Shown piece by piece: positions 33,884 to 43,241 of a stretch of 64,000 bases of DNA. This DNA is from Propionibacteriaceae bacterium (GTDB lineage Bacteria > Actinomycetota > Actinomycetes > Propionibacteriales > Propionibacteriaceae). Where the stretch lies: the NCBI GenBank assembly GCA_031285845.1, contig JAITVK010000019.1, positions 1-64,000 on the forward strand, given 5' to 3'. The translations under genes and the position numbers were made by a program. Under the pieces are notes generated by a model. The model was given only the letters and a program-made list of their open reading frames with translations, ran no database searches and had not been told where the DNA came from. The first letter of the stretch is position 1. Every line of letters starts with the position of its first letter.

Positions 33884-36508
33884 ATGGCTCAGAAGAAGCT
33901 GGTTATTGTGGAGTCGCCCACCAAGGCCTCCAAGATCGCCTCGTACCTCGGACCGGACTACATCGTGGAGTCCAGTCGGGGCCATGTGCGCGACCTGCCG
34001 ACAGCGGCGGCCGAAATTCCGGCCAAGTACAAGCAGGAGCCCTGGGCGCGCCTGGGCGTGGACGTGACCAACCATTTCCAGCCAATCTATGTCGTGTCGG
34101 CGGACAAAAAGAAGACTATCGCCGACCTGAAGCGCAAGCTCGCCGACGCCGACGAACTCCTGCTGGCCACCGATGAGGATCGTGAGGGCGAGGCGATCGC
34201 CTGGCATCTGTTGGAGGAATTGAAGCCTAAGGTTCCCGTCAAGCGCATGGTCTTTCACGAGATCACCCCACAAGCCATTCAAGCGGCAGTGGCTTCGCCT
34301 CGTGAGCTCGACACCGACCTGGTCGACGCGCAAGAAGCTCGCCGTATTCTCGATCGGTTGTACGGCTACGAGGTTTCCCCGGTGCTGTGGAAGAAAGTCA
34401 TGCCGCGCCTGTCCGCCGGACGGGTGCAGTCGGTGGCCACTCGTCTGATCGTGGATCGTGAGAAGGAGCGGATGGCGTTTCGGCGCGCCTCGTACTGGGA
34501 TCTCGCGGCCCTGCTGGACGCTGGAGCCGAGGCCGAGCCGCCACGATTCTCAGCCCGGCTGACTCGAGTGGGGGACGCTCGGGTGGCTCAAGGCCGCGAT
34601 TTCACGTCGCAAGGGGTGCTGACCGGCGATCTGGCCGTGTTGAACGAACAGTCAGCTCAAGCGTTGGCCGACACGTTGAAACAGGCGTCGTACGTTGTCG
34701 ATTCGGTGGACACTCGTCCGTACACCCGCAGGCCGTACGCTCCATTTCGAACCACCACGCTTCAACAGGAGGCCGGGCGCAAGCTTGGATTCACCGCGCA
34801 GCGGACGATGTCGGTGGCCCAAGACTTGTACGAAGCCGGTTGGATCACCTACATGCGGACCGACTCGGTGACTTTGTCGGATCAGGCGATTCAGGCAGCG
34901 CGCAAACAGGCGACGCAACTGTTCGGCGCGAAGTACGTTCCAGCCAAGCCGCGGGTGTACGCCTCCAAGGTCAAGAACGCTCAAGAGGCCCACGAGGCGA
35001 TCCGCCCAGCCGGTGAAGTCTTCCGCGCGCCGCAGGATTCCGGTCTGGTCGCCGATCAGCTCAAACTCTACGACCTGGTGTGGCGACGGACTTTGGCCAG
35101 CCAGATGGCCGACGCCCAGGGCGAGTCGATGACGGTCCGGATCCAGGCGAGCCACCTGGGCGCAGTGATCGGTGACCACGTCGTCGACAACTGCCAGTTC
35201 ACCGCATCGGGGCGCACAGTCACCTTCGCCGGGTTCCTGAAAGCCTATGTCGAGTCGCACGACGATCCTGATGAGACCGATGACGACGCCCAGGCCAGAT
35301 TGCCGCAGTTGCATGGCGGGCAGGACCTGACGGTGGTCAGTGTCACTCCCAGCGGTCATGAGACCCGTCCGCCGGCGCGATATACCGAGCCGAGTCTGGT
35401 GGCGAAGCTCGAAGAACTGGAAATCGGGCGACCGAGCACCTATGCGAGCATCATTCGAACGATCACTTCGCGCGATTACGTCTTCAAACAGGGCTCGGCC
35501 CTGGTTCCGACCTGGCTCGCCTTCGCTGTCACCCGGCTGTTGGAAGAACAGTTCCCCCAGTTGGTGGATTATGCTTTCACGGCCACGATGGAAGAGGATC
35601 TGGATGAGATCGCCAAAGGCGACGCTCGTCGCCTGGACATTCTGAGCCGGTTCTATTTCGGTCATGACGGGGCCGAGGGTTTGCATGATCTGGTCAACGA
35701 GGTCGGCGACGTCGATCCGCGCAAACTGTCGACCTTCGAAATTCCTGGTGATCGTGGGCTGGTGGTGCATGTCGGCAAGTTCGGGCCCTACGTGGAAGAC
35801 CCGCTGGGTAAACGGGCGACCGTGCCCGAGCAGACACCGCCCGACGAGCTGACCGAGGCCAAAGCGGCTGAACTGCTCGACGCTCCGGCCAGTCAGGAGC
35901 GTGAGCTCGGAACATCCAGCACCACCGGCTACTCGGTGGTCGCCAAAGACGGCCGCTTCGGCCCCTACGTCACCGAGGTGTTGCCACCGGCGGCGCCGAA
36001 ATCAGCCAAGCCTCGCACGGGCAGTCTGTTCAAGACGATGACCCTTGACACGGTCACCTTGGAGCAAGCCGAGCAGTTGCTGAGTCTGCCGCGCACCATC
36101 GGTCAGATCGATGATCAGCCGGTGACAGCACAGAACGGTCGCTACGGGCCGTACATCAAGCATGGCGCCACCTCACGGCCGCTGCCCAGCGAGGAAGCGA
36201 TTTTCACGGTCACCTTGGACGAGGCGAAAGCTCTGTTGGACACCACCCCCGTACGCGGCGCGCGCTCCACCGGACCGCTGCGGGAGTTGGGGCCGGATCC
36301 GGCCACCGGGGCCGCAGTCACCATCAAGGACGGCCGATTCGGTCCGTACGTGACTGACGGTCAGACCAACGCGACCCTGCGAAAGACCGACTCGGTGGAA
36401 ACCATCACCGCTGAGAGGGCCTTTGAACTGTTGGCGGAGAAAAGGGCCAAGGGCCCAGCGCCCAAGAAGACCACGCGACGTACCACCCGAACGACGAAGA
36501 AGAAGTGA
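33884..36508 (+). CDS. topA: DNA topoisomerase I (type IA)
   Basis: An 874-residue enzyme that relaxes negative supercoils. The N-terminal Toprim domain has KKLVIVESPTKASKIASYL and the acidic LLLATDEDREGEAIAWHLLEEL. The catalytic tyrosine is Tyr323 in WITYMRTDSV. PSTYASIIRTITSRDYVF and ATMEEDLDEIAKGD are conserved core blocks. From about residue 580 the protein carries repeated TopoI C-terminal units with the KDGRFGPYVT pattern (at least four: VGKFGPYVED, KDGRFGPYVTE, QNGRYGPYIK and KDGRFGPYVTD). A Lys/Thr/Arg-rich tail follows, as in mycobacterial TopA. No zinc fingers are present. The start is set by family alignment (AQKKLVIVESP) and lies 63 bp inside the open frame. Confidence 0.96.
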   Translation: MAQKKLVIVESPTKASKIASYLGPDYIVESSRGHVRDLPTAAAEIPAKYKQEPWARLGVDVTNHFQPIYVVSADKKKTIADLKRKLADADELLLATDEDREGEAIAWHLLEELKPKVPVKRMVFHEITPQAIQAAVASPRELDTDLVDAQEARRILDRLYGYEVSPVLWKKVMPRLSAGRVQSVATRLIVDREKERMAFRRASYWDLAALLDAGAEAEPPRFSARLTRVGDARVAQGRDFTSQGVLTGDLAVLNEQSAQALADTLKQASYVVDSVDTRPYTRRPYAPFRTTTLQQEAGRKLGFTAQRTMSVAQDLYEAGWITYMRTDSVTLSDQAIQAARKQATQLFGAKYVPAKPRVYASKVKNAQEAHEAIRPAGEVFRAPQDSGLVADQLKLYDLVWRRTLASQMADAQGESMTVRIQASHLGAVIGDHVVDNCQFTASGRTVTFAGFLKAYVESHDDPDETDDDAQARLPQLHGGQDLTVVSVTPSGHETRPPARYTEPSLVAKLEELEIGRPSTYASIIRTITSRDYVFKQGSALVPTWLAFAVTRLLEEQFPQLVDYAFTATMEEDLDEIAKGDARRLDILSRFYFGHDGAEGLHDLVNEVGDVDPRKLSTFEIPGDRGLVVHVGKFGPYVEDPLGKRATVPEQTPPDELTEAKAAELLDAPASQERELGTSSTTGYSVVAKDGRFGPYVTEVLPPAAPKSAKPRTGSLFKTMTLDTVTLEQAEQLLSLPRTIGQIDDQPVTAQNGRYGPYIKHGATSRPLPSEEAIFTVTLDEAKALLDTTPVRGARSTGPLRELGPDPATGAAVTIKDGRFGPYVTDGQTNATLRKTDSVETITAERAFELLAEKRAKGPAPKKTTRRTTRTTKKK

Positions 36509-36510
36509 CC

Positions 36511-37155
36511 ATGGCCGACCGCTCGGGATTGTTCATCGCGTTCGAAGGCGGCGATGGCTCGGGGAAGTCCACTCATGCCCGTCGGCTGGCGCAATGGCTG
36601 ACCGACCAGGGTTATCGGGTTCATCTGACGTTCGAGCCGGGAGACACCGAAGTGGGGGCCAGCCTGCGCCAGATCGTCTTGCACTCCCCGGTGAATCTGG
36701 ATGTGCGCGCCGAAGCGCTGCTTTACGCGGCTGACAAGGCTCAGCATGTCGCCGAAGTGGTACGACCCGGCTTGGACGCCGGCGAGATCATCATCTGTGA
36801 CCGCTATGTCGATTCCACGATCGCCTACCAGGGAGCCGGTCGTGCTCTCAGCGTGGACGACATCACGCGTCTGGCGTGGTGGTCTGTGTCGGATCTGGCG
36901 CCCGATTTGACTGTTGTGATGGACGTTTCGGTTCGTCAGGCGTTCGCCGGCAAGACCGACTTGGATCGGATGGAATCCGCCGGAGTCGACTTTCATGAGC
37001 GGGTTCGCCACCATTTTCTGGATCTGGCGGCCGCTGATCCGCGTCGGTATCTCGTGGTTGCCGGTCGCGGGCCGATCGATGCGGCCACTGGGACGATTCG
37101 GACAGCCGTGTCCGAACTGATCGACCAGTCGGATCGACGCCTAGTTCGCGTCTGA
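36511..37155 (+). CDS. tmk: thymidylate kinase
   Basis: A 214-residue P-loop kinase that phosphorylates dTMP to dTDP. The P-loop is IAFEGGDGSGKSTHARRLA. The DR motif with the catalytic arginine is IICDRYVDSTIAYQGAGR, and EPGDTEVG belongs to the substrate-binding part. The expected LID sequence is present in the RMESAGVDFHERVRHHFLDLA block. A GTG at 36505 overlaps the topA stop codon, with the preferred ATG two codons further. Genes topA and tmk form a transcription unit, an arrangement known in actinobacteria, where holB often follows; holB is not found here. Confidence 0.93.
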   Translation: MADRSGLFIAFEGGDGSGKSTHARRLAQWLTDQGYRVHLTFEPGDTEVGASLRQIVLHSPVNLDVRAEALLYAADKAQHVAEVVRPGLDAGEIIICDRYVDSTIAYQGAGRALSVDDITRLAWWSVSDLAPDLTVVMDVSVRQAFAGKTDLDRMESAGVDFHERVRHHFLDLAAADPRRYLVVAGRGPIDAATGTIRTAVSELIDQSDRRLVRV

Positions 37156-37305
37156 CCGGAGCTCGGCTCGCGTCGGGTTCGCGTCTACTCTGCGCTTGGC
37201 TCGCGCCAACCCGGGCTTGGCTCACGTCTGACGCGAGCTTCACCTGCGCCTGATGTGCGCCTGACGTGCGCCGAACTCGACCCTGGCACACGCCTGACCC
37301 GTCAG
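37144..37305. repeat. degenerate short repeats after tmk
   Basis: The spacer after tmk is built from variants of short units such as TTGGCTCGCG, TTGGCTCACG, CGTCTGAC and CGCCTGAC; the last two recur at uneven spacing. The repeats are imperfect, and I see no gene in the stretch. They may be a slippage product or a weak termination region. Confidence 0.35.
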
Positions 37306-37413
37306 TCGATTTCCATCGTAGTCCTCCCCGGGTCAAGCTCCTGAGCGAATTCTGAGAGTCGATGTCGATACTTGAACTATCGCAAGACTTCATCACTGTC
37401 TCAAGGAGTGTCG

Positions 37414-38556
37414 ATGAAACTGAAGTATCGTATAGCGGCCGGCCTGGCGGCGATCATGATGGCCGCGGGTCTGTGTGGAGTCGTCCCGGCGACGGCAACC
37501 CCGGTTCCAACTCAGCCAACGGTCGAAGAACTGGCGTGGCCCAACTACCCGTCGATTCCCAGCTACCCGTCCAGCGGCGGTCATACCTGGTCTCCGTCCA
37601 TTCCTGGCTACACCGACCAAACCCAGTCCGACGACGCCAGCGACGGGCAGTCTGACACCTCGCCAGCCAACGAGCAGCAGTCCACCGGCGTCGTTCTGAT
37701 CGAGACCACCGTGAGCTACGGTTCGGGCAAAGCGGCGGGTACGGGCATGGTGATCAGTCAGGACGGTCTGGTGCTGACCAACCATCACGTGGTGGCGTCC
37801 TCGACAGCTGTCAACGTGACCATCCCATCGACTGGTCAGACATACCCGGCTGAGGTTCTGGGCTACGACGCGACCGCCGATGTGGCCTTGTTGCGCCTGA
37901 CCGGGGCTTCGGGTCTGTCCACCGTCAACGTCACGACCACTCCGGTGGCCGTCGGAGACTCGATCACCGCTGTCGGCAATGCCGAAGGCGGCGGAGAACT
38001 CATCGCCGCGCCCGGCCAGGTCGCCGCAACTCAACAGAACATCACCGTCAACAATGACGATGGCAGCCAGTCCAAGCTGACCGATCTGATCCAAATGGAT
38101 GCCGCCTTGGTCCCCGGTGATTCTGGTGGTGCTCTGCTGGACGAGAATGGCAACGTGGTCGGGATGAACGTCGCCGGTTCGGCTGACTCCTCGCAGGAGA
38201 TTGGCTACGCCATTCCGATCAGCACAGCCCTGCAGGTCGCTCGGGACGTGTTGGACGGTCGTGCGAGCGACACTGTGACCATCGGTCGCCAAGCAGCCTT
38301 GGGAGTGCAGGTGTCGAGCCGATCCACTGGCGCTCGGGTGGCAGGAGTGATCGAGGACAGTCCGGCGGCACAGGCCGGGATCGCGGTGGGCTCGCGCATC
38401 ACACGGATCGACGGTGTCGACATCACGACGGTCGATGACCTCAGCGCCGAATTGGCCAACCACAGGCCTGGAGACGTCGTCAACGTCACCTGGACTGATC
38501 GTAGCGGGGCTGAACACAGCGCCGACATCGCACTATGGGAGGCGCCACTGGCCTGA
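37414..38556 (+). CDS. secreted trypsin-like serine protease with PDZ domain (HtrA/DegP-like)
   Basis: A 380-residue exported protease. Residues 1-31 are a signal peptide (basic MKLKYR, hydrophobic core, VPATATPVP cleavage region). Next comes a Ser/Pro/Tyr-rich linker to about residue 92. The trypsin domain has the catalytic His in LTNHHVVASS, Asp in DATADVALLRL and Ser in VPGDSGGALLDENG. A PDZ domain (LGVQVSSRSTGARVAGVIED and AAQAGIAVGSRITRIDG) ends the protein. HtrA-type enzymes degrade or fold misfolded envelope proteins. There is no membrane anchor apart from the signal peptide, so it is probably released. AAGGAG lies 5 nt before the ATG, and a terminator follows. Confidence 0.92.
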   Translation: MKLKYRIAAGLAAIMMAAGLCGVVPATATPVPTQPTVEELAWPNYPSIPSYPSSGGHTWSPSIPGYTDQTQSDDASDGQSDTSPANEQQSTGVVLIETTVSYGSGKAAGTGMVISQDGLVLTNHHVVASSTAVNVTIPSTGQTYPAEVLGYDATADVALLRLTGASGLSTVNVTTTPVAVGDSITAVGNAEGGGELIAAPGQVAATQQNITVNNDDGSQSKLTDLIQMDAALVPGDSGGALLDENGNVVGMNVAGSADSSQEIGYAIPISTALQVARDVLDGRASDTVTIGRQAALGVQVSSRSTGARVAGVIEDSPAAQAGIAVGSRITRIDGVDITTVDDLSAELANHRPGDVVNVTWTDRSGAEHSADIALWEAPLA

Positions 38557-38630
38557 CATCGCGCGACGACCCTTCTTCACCACCATCGAGAGGAGATCAT
38601 CTGGACAGACGATCCTGACCCACAAAAGAT

Positions 38631-38668
38631 GCCCGTTGGTCCGTCATGTGGCGGACCAACGGGCTTTT
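38631..38668. terminator. bidirectional rho-independent terminator
   Basis: GCCCGTTGGTCCG (38631-38643) and CGGACCAACGGGC (38652-38664) form a perfect 13-bp stem with an 8-nt loop. TTTT follows on the plus strand, and AAAAGA on the left serves as the minus-strand tail, so it can end both the protease and glpC transcripts. Confidence 0.85.
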
Positions 38669-38757
38669 CCCTGTCCGGAAGACTGGCCAGGCTCGGCGGG
38701 TCGCAACGCCGCTGGCCGGGTTCCGCACGCCGGTGGATTCGCCGAAGAGTTCGTCGC

Positions 38758-39981
38758 TCAGCTCAGTCCGTACGCCTGATGCAGCAGCCAAACTGGGTGG
38801 ACGACTTTCGCGCCAGTGGCGGCGGCGATCTGCCAGCGGCAAGTCTCGGTGTCACACACGGCCAGTTTCGGGTTGACGTCACGCACCTTGTCGAACAGTG
38901 GTTTGCCGACGGCTTGGCCGACGTCGTACTTCTCCTTCTTCAATCCGTACGTTCCAGCGATGCCGCAGCAGGTCGCGTCGGAGTCGACCACGGTCAGTCC
39001 AGGGATGAGCCGCAGCAGCTCCAGAGCGGGTTTGCCCATGCCTTGACCTTTCACCTGGCATGGCACGTGGTAGACGACTTCCAGGTTGATGGGGGAGAAG
39101 TCCAACGGCAGTTTGCCCCGGTCGGCCAGGTCGAGCAAGAATTCTGAGATCTCACGGGTTCGCCCACCCACCCTCAACACGGCTGGATCGTCCACACCCA
39201 TGATCTCGTGGGCCTCATGTTTCAGCATTCCTGCGCAGGATCCGGCCGCAGTGATGATCGGGACGTCGTCGGCGATGTTGAGCCGCTCCGCCAACGTCTT
39301 GACGTAGCCGCGTGCCGTGTCGAAGATGCCGTTGGATTGCAGCGGCAGTCCACAGCAGCCTTGGGGTGGCACGACCACCTCGTACCCCAGATGTTCAAGC
39401 ACCTCGACGGCTTTGATCGACGTCTCGACCTCGAAATACTGGCCGGCGCAGCCATGGAAGAAGACGACCTTGCCAGCGGTGGCCGATTGGGCCGGAGTGT
39501 GTTTCTTCCACCACGAGGCAAAGGTACGGGTGTGGGCTGTCGGCATCGCCGCTTTGCGATGGACGCCGACGACTTTCTCTATCATCCAGCGGGCGGCTCC
39601 ATTGGCCAGAACGGCGTTGGCGATCGGAGCGACCGGTCGCATGACCGCACCCATCATGATCGTTCGCGAGATCAGTTGGTCACGCAAAGGCATATGGTCT
39701 TTCTTCATGGCTGCTCGAGCCACGGAGTTGAGTTCAGCGATCTTGACTCCTTGGGGGCACACCAAGGTGCAGGTGCCGCAGGACGAGCAGTAGTCCAACG
39801 AATGATCGACCGACTCACCGTGGCGGTAGCGCTCAGCTTGCGGCCCGACGAATTTGGGGCCGCTGAATGCTGGCGTGACCGCCATCACGGGGCACTGGGT
39901 CTCGCAGATTGTGCATTTGACGCACTGATCCAGACTTGCTCGGGCCAGGAGGTTGTGCTCGTGGGATGTCGATTCGAACAT
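38758..39981 (-). CDS. glpC: anaerobic glycerol-3-phosphate dehydrogenase subunit C
   Basis: A 407-residue iron-sulfur protein that anchors GlpAB to the membrane and passes electrons to the quinone pool. Two [4Fe-4S] ferredoxin sites are at residues 20-80: CVKCTICETQCPV and CSSCGTCTLVCPQG. Two CCG domains carry PQGCCGLPLQSNG and ATCCGIAGTYG, plus FHGCAGQYFEVE and AGSCAGML. The GTG at 39984 would overlap glpB, but the ATG at 39981 shares TGATG with the glpB stop and fits better. It is last in glpABC and ends at the 13-bp terminator. Confidence 0.93.
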   Translation of the reverse strand: MFESTSHEHNLLARASLDQCVKCTICETQCPVMAVTPAFSGPKFVGPQAERYRHGESVDHSLDYCSSCGTCTLVCPQGVKIAELNSVARAAMKKDHMPLRDQLISRTIMMGAVMRPVAPIANAVLANGAARWMIEKVVGVHRKAAMPTAHTRTFASWWKKHTPAQSATAGKVVFFHGCAGQYFEVETSIKAVEVLEHLGYEVVVPPQGCCGLPLQSNGIFDTARGYVKTLAERLNIADDVPIITAAGSCAGMLKHEAHEIMGVDDPAVLRVGGRTREISEFLLDLADRGKLPLDFSPINLEVVYHVPCQVKGQGMGKPALELLRLIPGLTVVDSDATCCGIAGTYGLKKEKYDVGQAVGKPLFDKVRDVNPKLAVCDTETCRWQIAAATGAKVVHPVWLLHQAYGLS

Positions 39982-41258
39982 CACCGTGTCCTTTCGTTCG
40001 TCGTGGGTGTGACGCCGGGGCTGACGATGGCGTCGGCCGCCCGTACGGCTGAAGTGATCGCGATCCCGTCACCAGACTTCTCGGTCCATCGAACCGCGCC
40101 CGCCAGCAGCCCGCCGACGGCGTGCAGGTTGGTGTAGATCGGCTGGCCGAGCACGTCCAGTGGCGTCATCGCGGAGTCGACGGCGACGCCGCAGGCGAAC
40201 AGGCGCTGGTCGGCCCAGTAATCGCCCGTGATGAGATCTTCGGCTGTGGCGCCGACCACCGGAAGATCGAACAGCGTTTCGCGCACGCCGCCATAAGAGT
40301 CCATGGTCAATGCGCCCGACTCGAAACCGCCGGGCGCATAGACGACATGGTCACACGGATAGGTTTGGTCGCGACCGGCTTGGGCCACGACCACGCCGGT
40401 CACCTTGGCCCCGGCTGAGGTGAAACCGGTGACTTTCGAACCGATCACGACGCGCACCCCGAGATCTTTGGCGCGCTGGGTCAACGCCACGTTGAGCCGC
40501 ATACCCGGCACTGATGGCGGAGGCAACAGGAATTCGACCACCGGGCGTCCCAAGGCTCGCGCGATGGATTCGGCGGTGTCAGGATGCAGACCGAGAATCG
40601 CGGGCAGGCCGATCACTTCCTCATCGGCGATGGCGTTGGCCACCAACTCGACGAATCGCCGGGCGAAATCGGAACGGTCCAACGCCGTGGCGTACGCGAC
40701 CGGAGAGGAGTCGACTTCGCCAGGTCTGGCCGGAAGGTCGATGTGGTAGCCATGGGCGTCGACGTGAGCGGTCTTGGTCAGATTGGCAGCCGCGAGTCGC
40801 GGATAGAAGTCCTTGATCTGGCGTGGACTCACCACCGCGATTGATGAGGGGTTGGACCAGGTCATGGATGGCTGGATCAAATAGGTCGGGCGCAACCCGC
40901 CCAACGCGGTGGGCACCATGTGGTTGACACCATCGCCGGGAGTCAGCAGGTCGGGAACCAACGCGGCCAGCCAGTCGACGCTGTCGCGGATCGACGCGAG
41001 CGGCACAGTGGCGTACGGATGACCCGGATGGCCGGTCAGATGCTGGCTCATCGCGGCGAACGGATCAGTGATCGCGGTGTCCGCTGGCGTGGGGCGAGAC
41101 CCAGCCAGGCTGTAGCCGAGGACGTCGATCGTGCCTTGGCCCAGCTGGATGCCTCCCAATCCGAAGGTGAACAGAGTGACTTTGGCTCCGGCCTGCGCCA
41201 ATCGGATGGCGGCGCTCAATCCGCTCAGACCCGCGCCAACGATAATGGTGTCAGTCAT
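39981..41258 (-). CDS. glpB: anaerobic glycerol-3-phosphate dehydrogenase subunit B
   Basis: A 425-residue flavoprotein subunit. The N-terminal dinucleotide-binding fold is TIIVGAGLSGLSAAIRLAQAG, followed by VTLFTFGLGGIQLGQGTIDVLGY, a GlpB-specific stretch. DHVVYAPGGFESGALTMDSYG and RLFACGVAVDSAMTPLD near the C-terminus are typical, and YTNLHAVGGLLAGAVRW closes the FAD site. GlpB works with GlpA as the catalytic dimer of the anaerobic enzyme. It overlaps glpA by the 4 bp ATGA and is coupled to glpC. Its length matches the family. Confidence 0.92.
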   Translation of the reverse strand: MTDTIIVGAGLSGLSAAIRLAQAGAKVTLFTFGLGGIQLGQGTIDVLGYSLAGSRPTPADTAITDPFAAMSQHLTGHPGHPYATVPLASIRDSVDWLAALVPDLLTPGDGVNHMVPTALGGLRPTYLIQPSMTWSNPSSIAVVSPRQIKDFYPRLAAANLTKTAHVDAHGYHIDLPARPGEVDSSPVAYATALDRSDFARRFVELVANAIADEEVIGLPAILGLHPDTAESIARALGRPVVEFLLPPPSVPGMRLNVALTQRAKDLGVRVVIGSKVTGFTSAGAKVTGVVVAQAGRDQTYPCDHVVYAPGGFESGALTMDSYGGVRETLFDLPVVGATAEDLITGDYWADQRLFACGVAVDSAMTPLDVLGQPIYTNLHAVGGLLAGAVRWTEKSGDGIAITSAVRAADAIVSPGVTPTTNERTR

Positions 41259-42991
41259 TTCGTCTCCTTGCTTGCGGCGCGGGTCCCACGGGCGCGCCGA
41301 TTCGTGGTGGTGGTCGACCTGGAGCTGACCTCGGGGTTTGCCGTCGGGTCGGGGCTCGGGCTCGTCGTACTCGTCGGATCGGTCGTCCTCGGGTCGGGCG
41401 ACATCGGTGCCAGGGGATCCGGTTCGACATCGTCAGGTGAGGGCAGATGCGCGATGTCGAGGGTGCCTTCCATGATCCAGTTGTCGAGCGCCGTCTGGCG
41501 GACCTGATCGCCGTTGAGAATCGGCCACAACCCGATCCACCGGTGTTCGAGGAACAACTTGAGCAATCCGGTCGCCCGCGCCTCGTCGATGACCTGTTGC
41601 TCGTGGGCGATGCCGGCCACTCGCGACGTGCAGAACCCACCCTGGCAGGGTCCCATTCCGATGCGGAGCTGACGGCGCAGATCATCGAAACTGGCTTGGG
41701 GCTGTTCGGTCAGCAGTTGGACCAGCATCGAGCGGTTCACCAACTCGCACTCGCAGATGATGGGTGACTCCATCCGATCAGCTTCGCGTTGTTTCAGACG
41801 GTGAGTGATGAGGTAGTTGTGTCCAGCCTCGTTGCCTGGGCAGATCTCTTCGGCGGTACGGCAAGGATGCGGGGTTCCCAACTGCTCTTCCATCGCGTCG
41901 ACGATGTGCTCGGCCATCAGACGATAGGTGGTCAGCTTTCCGCCGCCAATGGTGAGCATTCCGTGAACTCCGTCGCGGGTGGAATGGTCGATCACCGCCA
42001 TGCCGCGAGACATGTGACGGGTGTCGGACGCCGCCACCCGGTCGTCCTTGATCAGAGGCCTGGCCCCGGCCCATGCGTGAACGGCTCGAGCCTGCCGAAA
42101 ACCAGGGATGAGGTCTTCGCCAGCGTCGAGCATCTGTTGGACTTCTTGACGAGGGATCTCCAGATGATCCGGATCGGTCACTTTGTGATCGGTGGTCCCG
42201 ATGACGCAGACGGTGTGAATGGGGACGATGATGTCACCGTCGGCAGGATAGATGCACCGGTTGATCACCGTGTTGACCAGCCGGTGGCTCATCGCCACCA
42301 TGATGCCCCGACCGGGCACGACGGCCACCGGGGGCAATCCGGCCATGTGGGTGATGCGACCAGCCCACGGCCCGGCACAGTTCAGCACGAAGTGACAGTC
42401 GATGCTCACCGTCTCGCCGGTCTTCAGATCAGTCGCGGTGACCCCCGTCACCTGGGAGCCGTCGTGATGGACCTGGGTGACCTCGTGGTACGTCAAGGCT
42501 TGGCCGCCGTACTGTCGAGCCGACGCCGTCGCGGTCCACGCGATCTGCCAACCATCGACCGTGCCGTCTTGGACGGCGAAGGCCCGCTGGATGGCGGGGT
42601 TCAGTCGCGGTTCGCGAGCCAGCGCCTGCGCGACAGTGATCTCCTCGGCCGGCACCCCTGTCACCGCGGCTCCGGCTAGGAAGCGGTCGCCGAACTGCGG
42701 ATCATCCTTGTCGGTGACCACGAACAGTCCACCGGTCCGCTCGACCGCCTCAGGTTGAATGCGGGTGAGGATAGCGTTCTCACTAGCGCATTCTGTGGCT
42801 GACTCGGGATCGGAGACGACGTAGCGCCCGCCGGAGTGGAGCAGGCCATGGAAACGGCCTGAGGTTCCTTGGGCCAAGTCAGCCCGATCGAGCAGGATGG
42901 TTCGATATCCCCGCATGGCGCAGTCGCGCAACACGCCGATGCCCGTGGATCCGCCACCGATGACCACGACATCTGTTTGAAGCCTCTTCAT
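41255..42991 (-). CDS. glpA: anaerobic glycerol-3-phosphate dehydrogenase subunit A
   Basis: A 578-residue FAD-dependent catalytic subunit oxidising glycerol-3-phosphate to dihydroxyacetone phosphate with quinone as acceptor. The FAD fold begins TDVVVIGGGSTGIGVLRDCAMRG, with TSGRFHGLLHSGGRYVV next. The C-terminal BFD-like [2Fe-2S] domain has ICECELVNRSML and GPCQGGFCTSRVAGI. After about residue 525 an extra tail rich in Pro, Ser and Thr ends in RRARGTRAASKETK; classical GlpA stops earlier, so this tail is unusual. GAGGAGAG lies 7 nt before the ATG. The operon glpABC is read from the minus strand. Confidence 0.94.
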   Translation of the reverse strand: MKRLQTDVVVIGGGSTGIGVLRDCAMRGYRTILLDRADLAQGTSGRFHGLLHSGGRYVVSDPESATECASENAILTRIQPEAVERTGGLFVVTDKDDPQFGDRFLAGAAVTGVPAEEITVAQALAREPRLNPAIQRAFAVQDGTVDGWQIAWTATASARQYGGQALTYHEVTQVHHDGSQVTGVTATDLKTGETVSIDCHFVLNCAGPWAGRITHMAGLPPVAVVPGRGIMVAMSHRLVNTVINRCIYPADGDIIVPIHTVCVIGTTDHKVTDPDHLEIPRQEVQQMLDAGEDLIPGFRQARAVHAWAGARPLIKDDRVAASDTRHMSRGMAVIDHSTRDGVHGMLTIGGGKLTTYRLMAEHIVDAMEEQLGTPHPCRTAEEICPGNEAGHNYLITHRLKQREADRMESPIICECELVNRSMLVQLLTEQPQASFDDLRRQLRIGMGPCQGGFCTSRVAGIAHEQQVIDEARATGLLKLFLEHRWIGLWPILNGDQVRQTALDNWIMEGTLDIAHLPSPDDVEPDPLAPMSPDPRTTDPTSTTSPSPDPTANPEVSSRSTTTTNRRARGTRAASKETK

Positions 42992-43101
42992 TGAAATGCT
43001 CTCCTCATCGACTCGTCGTCTCCAAGGTTGGTTTGAGGCGACAGTCCCAATGTATCTCGGTCGTGCCGGTTTATGTAGAGTTCAGTCGGGTAGAGCATTC
43101 C

Positions 43102-43153
43102 CGTCTTTTCAGACGAGTTTGGGAGAATGTGCACAGCTCATGGCAGATGTGCA
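43102..43153. promoter_or_regulatory. short repeats upstream of glpA
   Basis: The 250-bp gap between glpA and valS has a CGTCT/AGACG inverted repeat (43102-43115) and two direct copies of ATGTGCA at 43127 and 43147, 20 bp apart, i.e. on the same helical face. They could be operator sites for glp control. No regulator gene is adjacent. Confidence 0.3.
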
Positions 43154-43180
43154 TGGCGGGATGAGCGAGCCACGGATCCG

Positions 43181-43222
43181 CTGTGTCCACCGTCCTCTTC
43201 GTAGCGAGGACAGTGGACACAG
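43181..43222. terminator. 17-bp hairpin after valS
   Basis: CTGTGTCCACCGTCCTC (43181-43197) pairs with GAGGACAGTGGACACAG (43206-43222) with one mismatch and an 8-nt loop. It lies 20 bp beyond the valS stop codon on the minus strand. There is no T-tract, so termination may need Rho or rely on the stem alone. Confidence 0.55.
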
Positions 43223-43241
43223 GGTGTGATCTCAGTGATCC

